A stretch of 33,580 nucleotides of DNA from Terriglobia bacterium (GTDB taxonomy: Bacteria > Acidobacteriota > Terriglobia > Bryobacterales > UBA6623). Below, in pieces: positions 24,719 through 33,256 of the stretch. The position numbers and the translations under genes are program-made. The stretch's first letter is position 1. Every line of letters begins with the position of its first letter. The stretch is taken from the NCBI GenBank assembly GCA_009838515.1, contig VXRL01000089.1:4057-37636 (forward strand). Reading direction: 5' to 3'. Under the pieces are notes generated by a model. The model did not search any database. It worked only from the letters and a program-made list of their open reading frames with translations, and was not told where the DNA came from.

Positions 24719-25640
24719 GCGAAGCCTCCCCCATCCTCACCTTGGTGACGATCGCAATTCCCGCCGCCACCGCTACCGCACCCACCAGCAGGCGTCCGGT
24801 AATGCGCTCGTCGAACATCGCGGCGGCGAGAAAAATGCCGAATATGGGCACGCTGAAGGTGTACATCGCGAGATTGCCGGCGCTGTAGAGCCTGAGCAGG
24901 CTCGTCCACGAGACGAAGCAAAAGCCGGCCACGACGATGGCTTGGTAGAGAATAGCCAGCACCGGCTCATACGACAGCGGCTGGAGCAGCGGTTCCTCGA
25001 AGGCGAGTGACAGCGCGAGAAACCCGGGCAGCGACAGCACCATCTGCCAGATCACGGGCCGATAGGCGCCGACACGGCGCACCATGCGCTGGGTGTACAC
25101 GATGCGCAGCGCCAGCAGGAAAGACGAGACGAGCATCAGCGGGTTGCCGAGCATCGGATTCGGGGCCAGTGTCGCGTCTGGCTGGCCGAGCATCACGTAC
25201 GAAATGCCCCCGAAGGCGATGGCCAGCCCGAGCAGCCTGCTCGCGCTGAGCCGGTCGGCCTTCACGAAGTGGTGGCTGATCAGGTTGACCATTACAGGGT
25301 TGGTGTTGAGCAGGATCACGGCGTACGCTGGCGACGTGTAGAACACTGACAGGTTGAAGATCGCGATCTGGGCCGTGAACATCGCCCCGAGAAGCAGGAA
25401 ATCGCGCAGCTGACCACGCTCGATCCGGACCGGCTTGCGCAGCAACCAGGCCCACGCCGAGACCGCCAGCGCCCCGATGGCCATGCGCCAGAAAGCGCTC
25501 CAAAACGGCGGGATGGTGGCTAGCCCGAACTTGATCGAGACGATGTTGCCGCTCCAGAAGAAACTGATGAGCAGCGCGAACAGCCCGACCTTCCATGTGA
25601 CGGGGCGCGTAGCTGCGAGGCGGGGCGGGCCAGGACTCAT
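24708..25640 (-). CDS. EamA/DMT-family transporter (first of a tandem pair)
   Basis: A 310-residue protein with ten expected helices and two EamA repeats. It is clearly paralogous to the next gene: VSIKFGLATIPPFWSAFWR here against VGIKVALSAFPPAWNAFWR there, and YVMLGQPDATLAPNPMLGNPL against FLGQPDPSLAPRPILGNAL. It probably arose by tandem duplication followed by divergence. The substrate is unknown. The start overlaps the stop of the FAD/Fe-S oxidoreductase gene by four bases, so the genes are likely in one transcript; the transporter could move a substrate or product of that enzyme, which is inference only. Confidence 0.9.
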   Translation of the reverse strand: MSPGPPRLAATRPVTWKVGLFALLISFFWSGNIVSIKFGLATIPPFWSAFWRMAIGALAVSAWAWLLRKPVRIERGQLRDFLLLGAMFTAQIAIFNLSVFYTSPAYAVILLNTNPVMVNLISHHFVKADRLSASRLLGLAIAFGGISYVMLGQPDATLAPNPMLGNPLMLVSSFLLALRIVYTQRMVRRVGAYRPVIWQMVLSLPGFLALSLAFEEPLLQPLSYEPVLAILYQAIVVAGFCFVSWTSLLRLYSAGNLAMYTFSVPIFGIFLAAAMFDERITGRLLVGAVAVAAGIAIVTKVRMGEASRAR

Positions 25641-28561
25641 CGCGAGTCCTTGAGGCTGTCGCAGAGGATCTCGGCCACGTGCCGGGCCGTTCGACTCGTG
25701 AAGTGGTCGATCTGCTGGCGGCAGGACACCCCGCTGACAGCGATCTCCGTATCGGCGGCGGCGGAATTCACTGCCGGGAAGAGCCGCTCAGCTCCGATCT
25801 TTTGGGAGATCTCGTAGTGGCCCTTCTCGAAGCCGAAGGATCCGGCCATTCCGCAGCAGCCGGAATTGATCTCCGCCACTCGCTGCCCGGGCACGAGCTC
25901 CAAGGTTTGCAGTGTCGCTCGCGTGCCGATCTGGGCCTTTTGATGGCAATGCCCGTGGTACAGAACGTTGCGCTCGAGTGGCTGCCAGCCGATGTCGAGT
26001 TCGTTGCGGTCGGCCAGTTGCAGCAAGAATTCTTCCAGCATCAGGGCCTTGGAAGCGACGCGTCCGGCCGCGCTGCCCGGCACGAGTTCCGGGTATTCTT
26101 CTCGCAGCGTGAGCAGGCAACTGGGCTCGCAGCCGACAATCAGTGCATCGCCGCTGGCCAGCGCGTCGAGTTCGCGCACATTGTGGACGGCCACCTCGCG
26201 GGTGTCTTCCAGCAGGCCGTGCGAGAGCATCGGGCGGCCGCAGCAGCGGTGGTCGGCCAGCAGGACTTCGTAACCCGCAGCCTCGAGCAGCGCGACCGCC
26301 GCCTTGCCGACCTCGGGGTAGTTGAAGTTCATGAAGCAGTCGTCCAGCAGAACGACCTGTCCGCGGCTGGCAGTGCGCTCTCTGGCGGGACGGCGCGCGA
26401 ACCAGTCGCGGAAAGATTGCACCGCCATGCTGGGCGGTTTCCGCCTGCGGTCGACGTGCAGGAGGGCCTCGTTCAGCCATCGCACAGGCGCTAGCGAACC
26501 TGCGAAATTGAACAGGCGTGGCACCTTGCCGGCCAGGCGATAGATGCGCTCGATGTGGCCGAAGGCCTTGGCCTTCAGCGGCACGCCGTGCTCGTTGTAG
26601 TAGTGGGACAGCCATTCGTACTTGATCTTGGCCATGTCCACGTTGGACGGACACTCGGTCTTGCACGCCTTGCAGGCTAGGCACAGATCGAGCACGTCGT
26701 GCATGCGGCGCGACGTGAACTCCTCCGGCGGAAGCGCCCCCGACAGTGCGGCGCGCAAGGCGTTGGCGCGGCCGCGCGTGGAGTGCTCCTCGTCCATCGT
26801 GGCGTGGTACGAGGGACACATCGTGCCCGTCATGCGCTTGCGGCAGACGCCCGCGCCGTTGCACAGCTCGATCGCCCGGTCGAAACCTCCCTCGCCGGAA
26901 AAGTCCAGCGTCGTCTTCACTTGGCGCATCTTGTAGTCCGCGCCCCAGCGCAGGTCAGCGGTGAGTTCGGGAGCGTTGACCACCTTGCCCGGATTGAGAA
27001 TGTTGTGCGGGTCCATGGCCCGCTTCAAGTCCAAGAAGCCTTGGTAGATCTTGTCGCCGAAGAGCCACTTGTTGTACTTGCTGCGGGCAATGCCGTCCCC
27101 GTGCTCGCCGGACATCGAGCCGCCGTAGTTCATCACGATGCCGAAGACCTCGTCGGCAATCGCGGCCATCTTGCGCACTTCCGCCGGATCCTTGAGATTG
27201 ACCATCGGACGGACGTGCAGGCAGCCTACCGAGGCGTGGCCGTAGTAGCCGCCGTGGGCCTGGTATTTCTCGAGAATGTTGCGAAAGTCCCTCAGGAAGC
27301 TGCCCATCTGCTGGATGGGCACCGCCGGATCCTCCACGAACGCGATCGGCTTGTGGTCGCCCTTCACCGACATCAGGATGCCGAGGGCTTCCTTGCGCAC
27401 GCCCCAGACCTGCGCTTGCTTGGCCGGATCGCTGATCGGCAGGTAGCCGAAGCCCGTGCGGCTCCGCTCCAGCAGATGGCGCAGAGCGCTGAGCTTGGCG
27501 TCAACCTCGCCGGTGGTCTCGCCTTGGTACTCCACGACCATCAGCGCTTGGGCGCCTTGGTCGACCCAGTCGAGCTTGCCTGCGAACGACGGGTTGGCGC
27601 GGGCGTTGTTGAGGATGAATTCGTCGATCAGCTCCGCTGCGGACGGGCTGGTCGAAACAATCATCTCGGCGGCGTCGACCGCTGCGAAAACGGAGTCGAA
27701 ATGCACCACGAGGATGCCTTTGCTGGCCGGCGAGCGGACAATCCGCAGCTTTGCCTCGGTGACCACGGCCAGGGTTCCCTCGCAGCCGACGACGACGCGG
27801 CTGAGATTGAGCGGGCCGGGGCGGCTGGAATAGCCCGCGCCGAACGTGTCGCCGTCGCGCACGAGTTCGTCCAGGTTGTAGCCGCTGACGCGCCGCAGGA
27901 TCTGCGGAAATCTGGTCAAGACCTCGTCGCGGTACTGCGCTCCGATCTGGGGCAACTGGCGATACAGGGAGGCCACGAAATCGTCCCCCCTGCCGAGTGC
28001 TTCCAAGTCGCGGTTCGCGACTGGTTTCAGCCACGCTTCGGAGCCGTCGGCGAACACGCAGCGGAGTTCCAGCACGTGATCGATCGTCTTGCCGTACAGG
28101 ATCGAGTGCGAACCGGCCGAGTTGTTGCCGATCATGCCGCCGATGGTGCCGCGGCTCGCGGATGACGTGTTGGGGCCAAATTGATAACCCAGCGGCCTCA
28201 GGTGCCTGCCTAGCTGGTCTTGGACGACGCCCGGCTGGATACGAACCCAGCCCTCCTCGAGGTTGGTCTCGAGGATGCCGTTCATGTACTTGGCGAAATC
28301 GATATGGACGGCCTCGCCCACGGTCTGGCCGGACAGGCTCGTGGCCCCGCCGCGCGGCAGGACGGGCACTCGATGCTTCGAGCAGAGCCGGACTAGCGAC
28401 CTGACGTCTCCGTGGTGCCTGGGGATGACCGCTCCGATCGGCTCGATCTGCCAGACCGAGGCGTCGGTGGAGTACAAGACGCGCGAGTAGCGGTCGAAGC
28501 GTACCTCGCCCTCGATCTGCCGGCTGATCTGTGCAGCGAGGTCGCTCGGGTATGCGGACAT
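25637..28561 (-). CDS. FAD-linked oxidase with 4Fe-4S and CCG domains (D-lactate/2-hydroxyacid dehydrogenase-like)
   Basis: A 974-residue fusion. The N-terminal part (about 40-265) is a FAD_binding_4 domain, with VPVLPRGGATSLSGQTVG and FGPNTSSASRGTIGGMIGNNSAGS; about 270-540 is the FAD-oxidase C domain, ending GSMSGEHGDG...DPHNILNPGK. Then comes a ferredoxin-like region with Cys567, Cys573 and Cys582 (CNGAGVCRK...MCP) and CLACKACKTEC (Cys627, 630, 633, 637). The C-terminal third has two CCG motifs (HRCCGRP and NSGCCGMAGSFG), which bind an iron-sulfur cluster in relatives. The layout matches Dld-II/YdiJ-like enzymes that oxidise D-lactate or D-2-hydroxyglutarate and feed electrons to quinone or another carrier. 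The substrate cannot be decided. It starts 60 bases after the aminotransferase stop. Confidence 0.9.
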   Translation of the reverse strand: MSAYPSDLAAQISRQIEGEVRFDRYSRVLYSTDASVWQIEPIGAVIPRHHGDVRSLVRLCSKHRVPVLPRGGATSLSGQTVGEAVHIDFAKYMNGILETNLEEGWVRIQPGVVQDQLGRHLRPLGYQFGPNTSSASRGTIGGMIGNNSAGSHSILYGKTIDHVLELRCVFADGSEAWLKPVANRDLEALGRGDDFVASLYRQLPQIGAQYRDEVLTRFPQILRRVSGYNLDELVRDGDTFGAGYSSRPGPLNLSRVVVGCEGTLAVVTEAKLRIVRSPASKGILVVHFDSVFAAVDAAEMIVSTSPSAAELIDEFILNNARANPSFAGKLDWVDQGAQALMVVEYQGETTGEVDAKLSALRHLLERSRTGFGYLPISDPAKQAQVWGVRKEALGILMSVKGDHKPIAFVEDPAVPIQQMGSFLRDFRNILEKYQAHGGYYGHASVGCLHVRPMVNLKDPAEVRKMAAIADEVFGIVMNYGGSMSGEHGDGIARSKYNKWLFGDKIYQGFLDLKRAMDPHNILNPGKVVNAPELTADLRWGADYKMRQVKTTLDFSGEGGFDRAIELCNGAGVCRKRMTGTMCPSYHATMDEEHSTRGRANALRAALSGALPPEEFTSRRMHDVLDLCLACKACKTECPSNVDMAKIKYEWLSHYYNEHGVPLKAKAFGHIERIYRLAGKVPRLFNFAGSLAPVRWLNEALLHVDRRRKPPSMAVQSFRDWFARRPARERTASRGQVVLLDDCFMNFNYPEVGKAAVALLEAAGYEVLLADHRCCGRPMLSHGLLEDTREVAVHNVRELDALASGDALIVGCEPSCLLTLREEYPELVPGSAAGRVASKALMLEEFLLQLADRNELDIGWQPLERNVLYHGHCHQKAQIGTRATLQTLELVPGQRVAEINSGCCGMAGSFGFEKGHYEISQKIGAERLFPAVNSAAADTEIAVSGVSCRQQIDHFTSRTARHVAEILCDSLKDSR

Positions 28562-28621
28562 AGCTCAGGCTCGCGACCGGCCGGACGCATGTCTCGCGTC
28601 CGAGATCCGCACGCCGCGGGT

Positions 28622-29839
28622 TCAGGCGAGCGCTTGCCGGATCCGCCGACTCAGGCGGGACAGGCCGATATCAATATTTTCGTCTCTTACGTTCGAAAAA
28701 GAAAGTCGCAGCGCATTGGACCGTCCTGCCTCGGCGAAGAACGGCTCTCCCGGAATGAAGGCGACCTGATCCTGTTCGAGGCTGTCGTGGAGCAATCCGA
28801 GCGCGTCGATGCCCTCGGGCAGATCCAGCCACTGAAACAAGCCGCCCCGCGCCGCGCTCCAGCGGGCCAGGCCGGAAAAGTGCCCTCCGAGGGCGGTCTG
28901 CATGGTCTTGGACTTGGCGGTGTAGAAGCTGCGGGCCTGGGCAGCCTGGGCCGGCATCCAGCCCCGCTCGAGGAATTCCAGAACCAGCCGTTGGCTGAGC
29001 GTCGGCGTGCACAGGTCGCCGGTTTCCTTGCAGTACTCGATCCGCTGGATGATCTCGGCCGGACCGTGCATCCACGCCACGCGCAGTCCGGGCGCGAGGA
29101 TCTTGGAGAACGTCGAGACGTAGATCACGTGGTCGCTGTCGGCGCAGGACTTGATTGGCGCCAGGGCCTCGGGATCGATGCCTTCGAAGTAGAGCTCGCC
29201 GTACGCGTCGTCTTCTACCACCACTACCCCTTCGTGGCGCGAAAGCTCGCAAAGTGCTTGCCGCCGGGCTTGCGACCACACCGTCCCGGCAGGGTTTTGA
29301 AAGTTCGGGACGACGTAGATGAGCTTGCACTGGCGGCCTTGGGAGCGCGCCTCGCCGATGCGCTGAGCGAGGTGGCCCATGTCCATGCCGTCCTCGTCGC
29401 ACTCGACCGCAAACAGCTTGGCCCGAAAATTCTCGAAGGACGACATTGCGCCGATAAAGCTTGGCGTCTCCACGAACACCGCGTCGCCCGGGTCCAGCAG
29501 CACCCTGGCGATGAAATCCAGCCCCTGTTGGGAGCCGCTGGCAAGCAGCGTTTCGGCCGGGGTGGACTCGATGCCCTTCAGCGAGCGGTCGCGCTCGCAG
29601 ACGGCCTTGATGAGCCGCGCGTTGCCGCGGGTCACGGAGTACTGGAAAACGTGGCCGCGCTCGCGCTCGACCAGATCGTGCAGGATCTGGCGCAACTTCT
29701 CGTGCGGAAAGGTCTCGGCATTGGGCGAGCCGGCGGCGAACGAGATCACGTGCGGCTGATTGACCAAGCCGGTGAGCTGGCGGATCAGCGACGAGCGCAT
29801 CACGCGCGCGTCCCGCGAAAGCATCTCGTCCGGATTCAT
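28622..29839 (-). CDS. PLP-dependent aminotransferase, class I/II (2-aminoadipate aminotransferase-like)
   Basis: A 405-residue fold-type-I enzyme without the GntR domain of MocR regulators. Visible are ISFAAGSPNAETFP at the start, YSVTRGNARLIKAV, LASGSQQGLDFIARVLLDPGD, VVPNFQNPAG, VVVEDDAYGELYF (Asp that pairs with the pyridine nitrogen, and Tyr), and STFSKILAPGLRVAW with PLP-binding Lys246. This set fits the LysN/KAT-II-like subgroup, which uses 2-aminoadipate, leucine, aromatic or similar amino acids with 2-oxoglutarate. The ATG at 29839 is preferred over a GTG eight codons earlier because the family begins there; no ribosome site is visible. With the following FAD oxidase it might form a short amino acid/2-hydroxy acid catabolic unit, an inference from order alone. 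Confidence 0.87.
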   Translation of the reverse strand: MNPDEMLSRDARVMRSSLIRQLTGLVNQPHVISFAAGSPNAETFPHEKLRQILHDLVERERGHVFQYSVTRGNARLIKAVCERDRSLKGIESTPAETLLASGSQQGLDFIARVLLDPGDAVFVETPSFIGAMSSFENFRAKLFAVECDEDGMDMGHLAQRIGEARSQGRQCKLIYVVPNFQNPAGTVWSQARRQALCELSRHEGVVVVEDDAYGELYFEGIDPEALAPIKSCADSDHVIYVSTFSKILAPGLRVAWMHGPAEIIQRIEYCKETGDLCTPTLSQRLVLEFLERGWMPAQAAQARSFYTAKSKTMQTALGGHFSGLARWSAARGGLFQWLDLPEGIDALGLLHDSLEQDQVAFIPGEPFFAEAGRSNALRLSFSNVRDENIDIGLSRLSRRIRQALA

Positions 29840-29896
29840 GGAGGCAGCGTAGCAGAGAGCCACAACGAGGCAGCCGCCGCCCCAGACCTGGGCCGC

Positions 29897-30790
29897 TTAG
29901 CCGCGAGGGTGGTAGCTGTCGTAGATCTTGCGCATACGGGAACGCAGCACGTGAGTGTAGATCTGCGTGGTGGAGATATCCGCGTGCCCGAGCATCAGCT
30001 GGAGGCTGCGCAGGTCGGCCCCGCGCTCCAACAGGTGTGTCGCGAAGCTGTGCCGCAGCACGTGGGGCGTGATCCGCTTGTCGATGCCGGCGACGAGGCC
30101 ATACTTGCGCAACAGCTTCCAAAACGCCTGCCGCGACATCGACCTACCGAGGGAGGTGACGAACAGGTACTCCGAGGAAGCGTTCTTGAGGATGGTCCGC
30201 CGATGTCGCTCGACGTAGCTTTCGATTGCCTCAAGGGCCGTCCGGCCGACCGGGACCAGGCGGGTTTTGTCGCCCTTGCCAACCGTGCGCACGATCCCTG
30301 TCTTGGAGTCGAGGTCGGAGAGCCGCACAGCGACCAGCTCAGAAACCCGCAGGCCGGTCGCGTACAGCAATTGCAGCATCGCGAGATCGCGGCTGCCCAG
30401 GGGTGTCTCGGGCGGCGGCGCGGCGAGCAACTGGTCGACCTCGTCATAGGTGAGGAACTTCGGCAGCGTCTTCCACTGGCCCGGAGAGGCGAGGTTGGCC
30501 GAGGGATCCTCGACGATCCGGCCTTGGTCCACGAGGTAGCGGTACAGGCTGCGGATGCTGCTTATATACCGAGCGACCGACCTGGCGCTCAGGCCAGCCC
30601 CGTAGAGCCCGTCGAGAAAACCTCTCAGCTCAGCGTTGCTGGCCCCCGATACGCGCGCGTCCCGCCGGGCCAGGAACTCCGAGAGGCGGGTCAGATCTCG
30701 GCGGTACGCGGCGATGCTGTTCGCGGACAGGCCCTTTTCGACACTGGCGTAGGCTAGGAATTCCTGCAGCGAGGAGTCCGCCCGCCCCAC
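29897..30790 (-). CDS. xerD: site-specific tyrosine recombinase XerD
   Basis: A 297-residue recombinase that, with XerC, resolves chromosome dimers at dif. With the GTG at 30790 the catalytic residues fall at Arg148, Lys172, His243, Arg246, His269 and Tyr278, essentially the numbering of E. coli XerD (148, 172, 244, 247, 270, 279), which supports this start; the frame continues upstream to an ATG at 30841. The N-terminal SAM-like core-binding domain (FLAYASVEKGLSANSIAAYRRDL) and the motifs ATGLRVSEL, HVLRHSFATHLL, LGHADISTTQIYTHV are all complete. It is a housekeeping gene, not evidence of a mobile element, and begins the long minus-strand gene run. Confidence 0.93.
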   Translation of the reverse strand: MGRADSSLQEFLAYASVEKGLSANSIAAYRRDLTRLSEFLARRDARVSGASNAELRGFLDGLYGAGLSARSVARYISSIRSLYRYLVDQGRIVEDPSANLASPGQWKTLPKFLTYDEVDQLLAAPPPETPLGSRDLAMLQLLYATGLRVSELVAVRLSDLDSKTGIVRTVGKGDKTRLVPVGRTALEAIESYVERHRRTILKNASSEYLFVTSLGRSMSRQAFWKLLRKYGLVAGIDKRITPHVLRHSFATHLLERGADLRSLQLMLGHADISTTQIYTHVLRSRMRKIYDSYHPRG

Positions 30791-30826
30791 AAGCCAATCA
30801 TACCGGACTGCTTGTGGAGCCCGTGC

Positions 30827-30855
30827 TTGACACCCCTGCATGTGCGTACTAGCAT
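30827..30855 (+). promoter_or_regulatory. promoter TTGACA-N17-TAGCAT
   Basis: TTGACA (30827-30832) and TAGCAT (30850-30855) are 17 bases apart. The same architecture with an identical -10 recurs at 33257-33285, and a similar one at 32486-32514. The -10 overlaps the first possible ATG (30854) of the downstream gene, so either translation starts later or this hexamer is not used. Confidence 0.55.
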
Positions 30856-31384
30856 GGCGAATGGCCAAACATTTCGGGGGCAATTGTTGAATTCCACAGC
30901 CAAAAGGGTCTACGTGCGACGCTTCGGGCTCGACAAGGTCGAGGGCTGGGTGGACCCTCAGCAATATCTGAGCAGCAACGGGATCGAACTGATTACGCGC
31001 ACGGCCGAGCGGGCAGTCATCCCGTACGATCAGGTGCGGGCCGTGTACTTTGTTCGGGAGTTCGACAAAGATCCGGAGCGCGACCAGCGCAAGGAGTTCA
31101 TCTCGCGACCAAAGCTCGGCGGACTTTGGATTCGCCTGCGTTTCTTGGATGGCGGGGAGTTAGAGGGCGTGATCCCCAACGACCTGCGCGTGCTCGGAGC
31201 CTCGGGCGTCACGTTGACGCCGCCCAACTCTAGGGGGCTTGCTTGGCGCGTGTTCGTGCCGCAGGCCGCGGTGGACACATGCGTCGTGATGGGGGTCATC
31301 GGCAAGCCAGACGCCTTTCGCCGCCGACCCAAGGTGCCCAAGGCGGCACCCGGGCAATTGGATCTGTTTGCCCCCACCGCCTGA
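30854..31384 (+). CDS. protein of unknown function
   Basis: I do not recognise a named family with certainty. The 176-residue protein is predicted beta-rich and soluble. It has two similar halves: a strand-turn-strand around KRVYVRRFGLDKVEGWVDP and another around IRLRFLDGGELEGVIPNDL, both resembling the small basic-strand repeats of acidobacterial proteins grouped near DUF6982 or PilZ. The last 25 residues are Arg/Lys/Pro-rich. The ATG at 30854 overlaps the apparent -10 element. An in-frame TTG at 30887, six bases after GGGGG, may be the real start, giving 165 residues. The gene diverges from xerD and converges on trxB. A signalling or regulatory role is only a guess. Confidence 0.65.
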   Translation: MANGQTFRGQLLNSTAKRVYVRRFGLDKVEGWVDPQQYLSSNGIELITRTAERAVIPYDQVRAVYFVREFDKDPERDQRKEFISRPKLGGLWIRLRFLDGGELEGVIPNDLRVLGASGVTLTPPNSRGLAWRVFVPQAAVDTCVVMGVIGKPDAFRRRPKVPKAAPGQLDLFAPTA

Positions 31385-31406
31385 CCTTGGTGGCGGCGCG
31401 GCTGGG

Positions 31407-32327
31407 CTAGCCCTCCGCTTCCAGCAGTCGCTCTGCCTCCATCGCGGCCTTGCAGCCCGCGCCGGCAGCCGTGATGGCCTGCCGGTAGACCCTGTCCTCG
31501 ACGTCACCTGCGTGGAAGACGCCGGGGATGTTCGTCCGCGCGCCGCCGTGGGACACGATGTAGCCCTGCTCGTCAAGGTCGAGCTGGCCCTTGAAGACAT
31601 CCGTATTGGGCACGTGTCCGATGGCTAGGAACAGCGCGCTGGTCTTGTGGTCCCATTCCTTGCCATTGGCTGTGCTGCGCAGCTTCAGGCCTGTCACGGC
31701 CTTGGCCTCGGGATCGGCGACCTCCGTGACGGTGGCGTTGGTGATCCATTTGATCTTGTCGTTGGCGCGTGCCCGATCCAGCATGATCTTCGAGGCCCGG
31801 AACTCCTCGCGGCGGTGCACGATGGTCACATCCGTGGCGAACTTGGTCAGGAACAACGCCTCTTCCATGGCGCTGTCGCCGCCGCCAACGACGGTCACGG
31901 GCTGTCCGCGGAAGAAGAACCCGTCGCACGTAGCGCACGAGCTGACGCCATGGCCAACAAGGGCCTGCTCCGATGGCAGCCCGAGCCAGCGGGCGGACGC
32001 GCCGGAGGCGATGATGAGGGTCTGCGCCTCGAGCTGCTCGTCGCCGATCCAGAGCTTGAACGGGCGGGAGGAAAGATCCGCTCGCGTTACCGCGCCGTGC
32101 CTGTAGGTGGCCCCGAAACGCTGTGCTTGCTGCTTCATGCGATCGACCAGATCAGGCCCCATGATGCCCTCCGGAAACCCGGGATAGTTCTCCACGTCAG
32201 TGGTCAGCGTCAGCTGACCGCCCGCCTCCAGGCCCTCGATCACCAGGGGCTTTAAGCTTGCACGGGCCGCATAGATGGCAGCGGTGCTCCCCGCGCAGCC
32301 GGAGCCGATCACAATCATTTCGTACAT
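31407..32327 (-). CDS. trxB: thioredoxin-disulfide reductase
   Basis: A 306-residue flavoenzyme, normal length, passing electrons from NADPH through FAD and a redox disulfide to thioredoxin. Visible are the FAD-binding GSGCAGSTAAIYAARA (8-23), the active-site CATC (Cys131, Cys134), the NADPH-binding VVGGGDSAMEEALFL and HRREEFRAS, and the C-terminal FAD contact GVFHAGDVEDRVYRQAITAAGAG. HRREEFRAS fits NADPH rather than NADH use. The ATG at 32327 is preferred to one 11 codons upstream because the Rossmann strand starts directly there. It converges on the unknown gene at 30854 and diverges from the GWxTD gene. Thioredoxin itself is not in the window. Confidence 0.95.
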   Translation of the reverse strand: MYEMIVIGSGCAGSTAAIYAARASLKPLVIEGLEAGGQLTLTTDVENYPGFPEGIMGPDLVDRMKQQAQRFGATYRHGAVTRADLSSRPFKLWIGDEQLEAQTLIIASGASARWLGLPSEQALVGHGVSSCATCDGFFFRGQPVTVVGGGDSAMEEALFLTKFATDVTIVHRREEFRASKIMLDRARANDKIKWITNATVTEVADPEAKAVTGLKLRSTANGKEWDHKTSALFLAIGHVPNTDVFKGQLDLDEQGYIVSHGGARTNIPGVFHAGDVEDRVYRQAITAAGAGCKAAMEAERLLEAEG

Positions 32328-32485
32328 GGGTCTCGTCCGCACGATGGCGGCAATTTTCATTCTATCGACACCGGCCTTGGCCGCCCTCCCGCGTGGCCGG
32401 GCCGAGCAGGGGCCGTCGCGGCGCGGACGCTCAGCCGTGGAGCAGGCCGCTGCATCGCTGCGTCTCCCGCAACCCGATCTCTCGC

Positions 32486-32514
32486 TTGACCATCCGCTCC
32501 GGTGACTCTAGAGT
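32486..32514 (+). promoter_or_regulatory. promoter TTGACC-N17-TAGAGT of the GWxTD gene
   Basis: TTGACC (32486-32491) and TAGAGT (32509-32514) are 17 bases apart, like two other plus-strand promoters near the right end. The -10 lies inside a perfect 14-base palindrome TGACTCTAGAGTCA (32503-32516), where a bound repressor would block polymerase. The gene's ATG is about 100 bases downstream. Confidence 0.5.
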
Positions 32515-32615
32515 CAGACTTGGTGAGGCCGCCTGAAGGCGCACGGGCCTGGAGCGGCCGGGCAAGGCCGTCGAGTCCCATCGATTCCGCCGGGCGCCGG
32601 CGAAGAGCAGGAGCG

Positions 32616-33167
32616 ATGCACAGCCGACCCGGGATCTGGATCGCAGCGCTGGCGGCTGCCGGCCTGGCTGGGCCACTTGCCGCACAGACCGCAGAGGAGC
32701 TTCAAGGGCCCTTCAAGCGCTGGCTGGACGAGGATGTCGCCTACATCATCACGAGCGAGGAGCGCGAGGCATACGTGCAGTTGAGAACGGACGCGGAGCG
32801 CGAGGACTTCATCGAGTCGTTCTGGATGCGGCGCGACCCGACGCCGGGCTCAGCCGCGAACGAATACAGGGAAGAGCATTACCGGCGAATCGCCTGGGCC
32901 AACGATCGGTTCGCCGCGCGGGTTTCTGGTTGGAAGACAGACCGCGGCCGGGCCTATATCACGCGTGGACCACCGGACGAAATCGAATCGCACCCATTGG
33001 GCGGCCGGTATGAGCGACCGTCCCGCGAAGGCGGCGGTTTCAGTGCGGATCACCCGTTCGAGGTGTGGCGGTACCGTGTGGCGACCGGCGGCGACATCTT
33101 CCTGGAGTTCGCGGACCCTGCCATGACCGGCGAGTACCGGCTCAGGATGCCCCCCTCTGCGCAGTGA
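32616..33167 (+). CDS. GWxTD domain-containing exported protein
   Basis: A 183-residue protein with a signal peptide (about 1-23, ending LAAQ). Residues about 33-125 match the GWxTD domain seen chiefly in Acidobacteriota and relatives: KRWLDEDVAYIITSEEREAY, FIESFWMRRDPTP, NEYREEHYRRIAWAN and the name motif GWKTD (105-109), followed by GRAYITRGPPDEIESH. A short beta-rich end follows. Many family members are 400 residues or more; this is the short, single-domain type. Function is unknown; location is periplasm or cell surface. The ATG at 32616 is chosen for the signal peptide and the purine-rich GAAGAGCAGGAG just upstream. It helps to place the organism. Confidence 0.85.
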   Translation: MHSRPGIWIAALAAAGLAGPLAAQTAEELQGPFKRWLDEDVAYIITSEEREAYVQLRTDAEREDFIESFWMRRDPTPGSAANEYREEHYRRIAWANDRFAARVSGWKTDRGRAYITRGPPDEIESHPLGGRYERPSREGGGFSADHPFEVWRYRVATGGDIFLEFADPAMTGEYRLRMPPSAQ

Positions 33168-33256
33168 GTCTCGCCGCGGGTCATGGGAGGCCAAACATTG
33201 CCGAGGCCGCGGTTCCCCGAGTTCCCGCGCTCAGATCTCGGTCGTCTTGCCCGGGA

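Noticed and set aside
26699..30757. Very long plus-strand open frames (488 and 781 codons) opposite the FAD/Fe-S, aminotransferase and xerD genes
   Set aside because: They are antisense shadows in GC-rich coding DNA; the minus-strand genes have clear motifs, while these products resemble no family.
29897..30790. Tyrosine recombinase as a sign of an integrative element
   Set aside because: Length and catalytic residue numbering match housekeeping XerD, and no tRNA, att repeats or phage genes are nearby.
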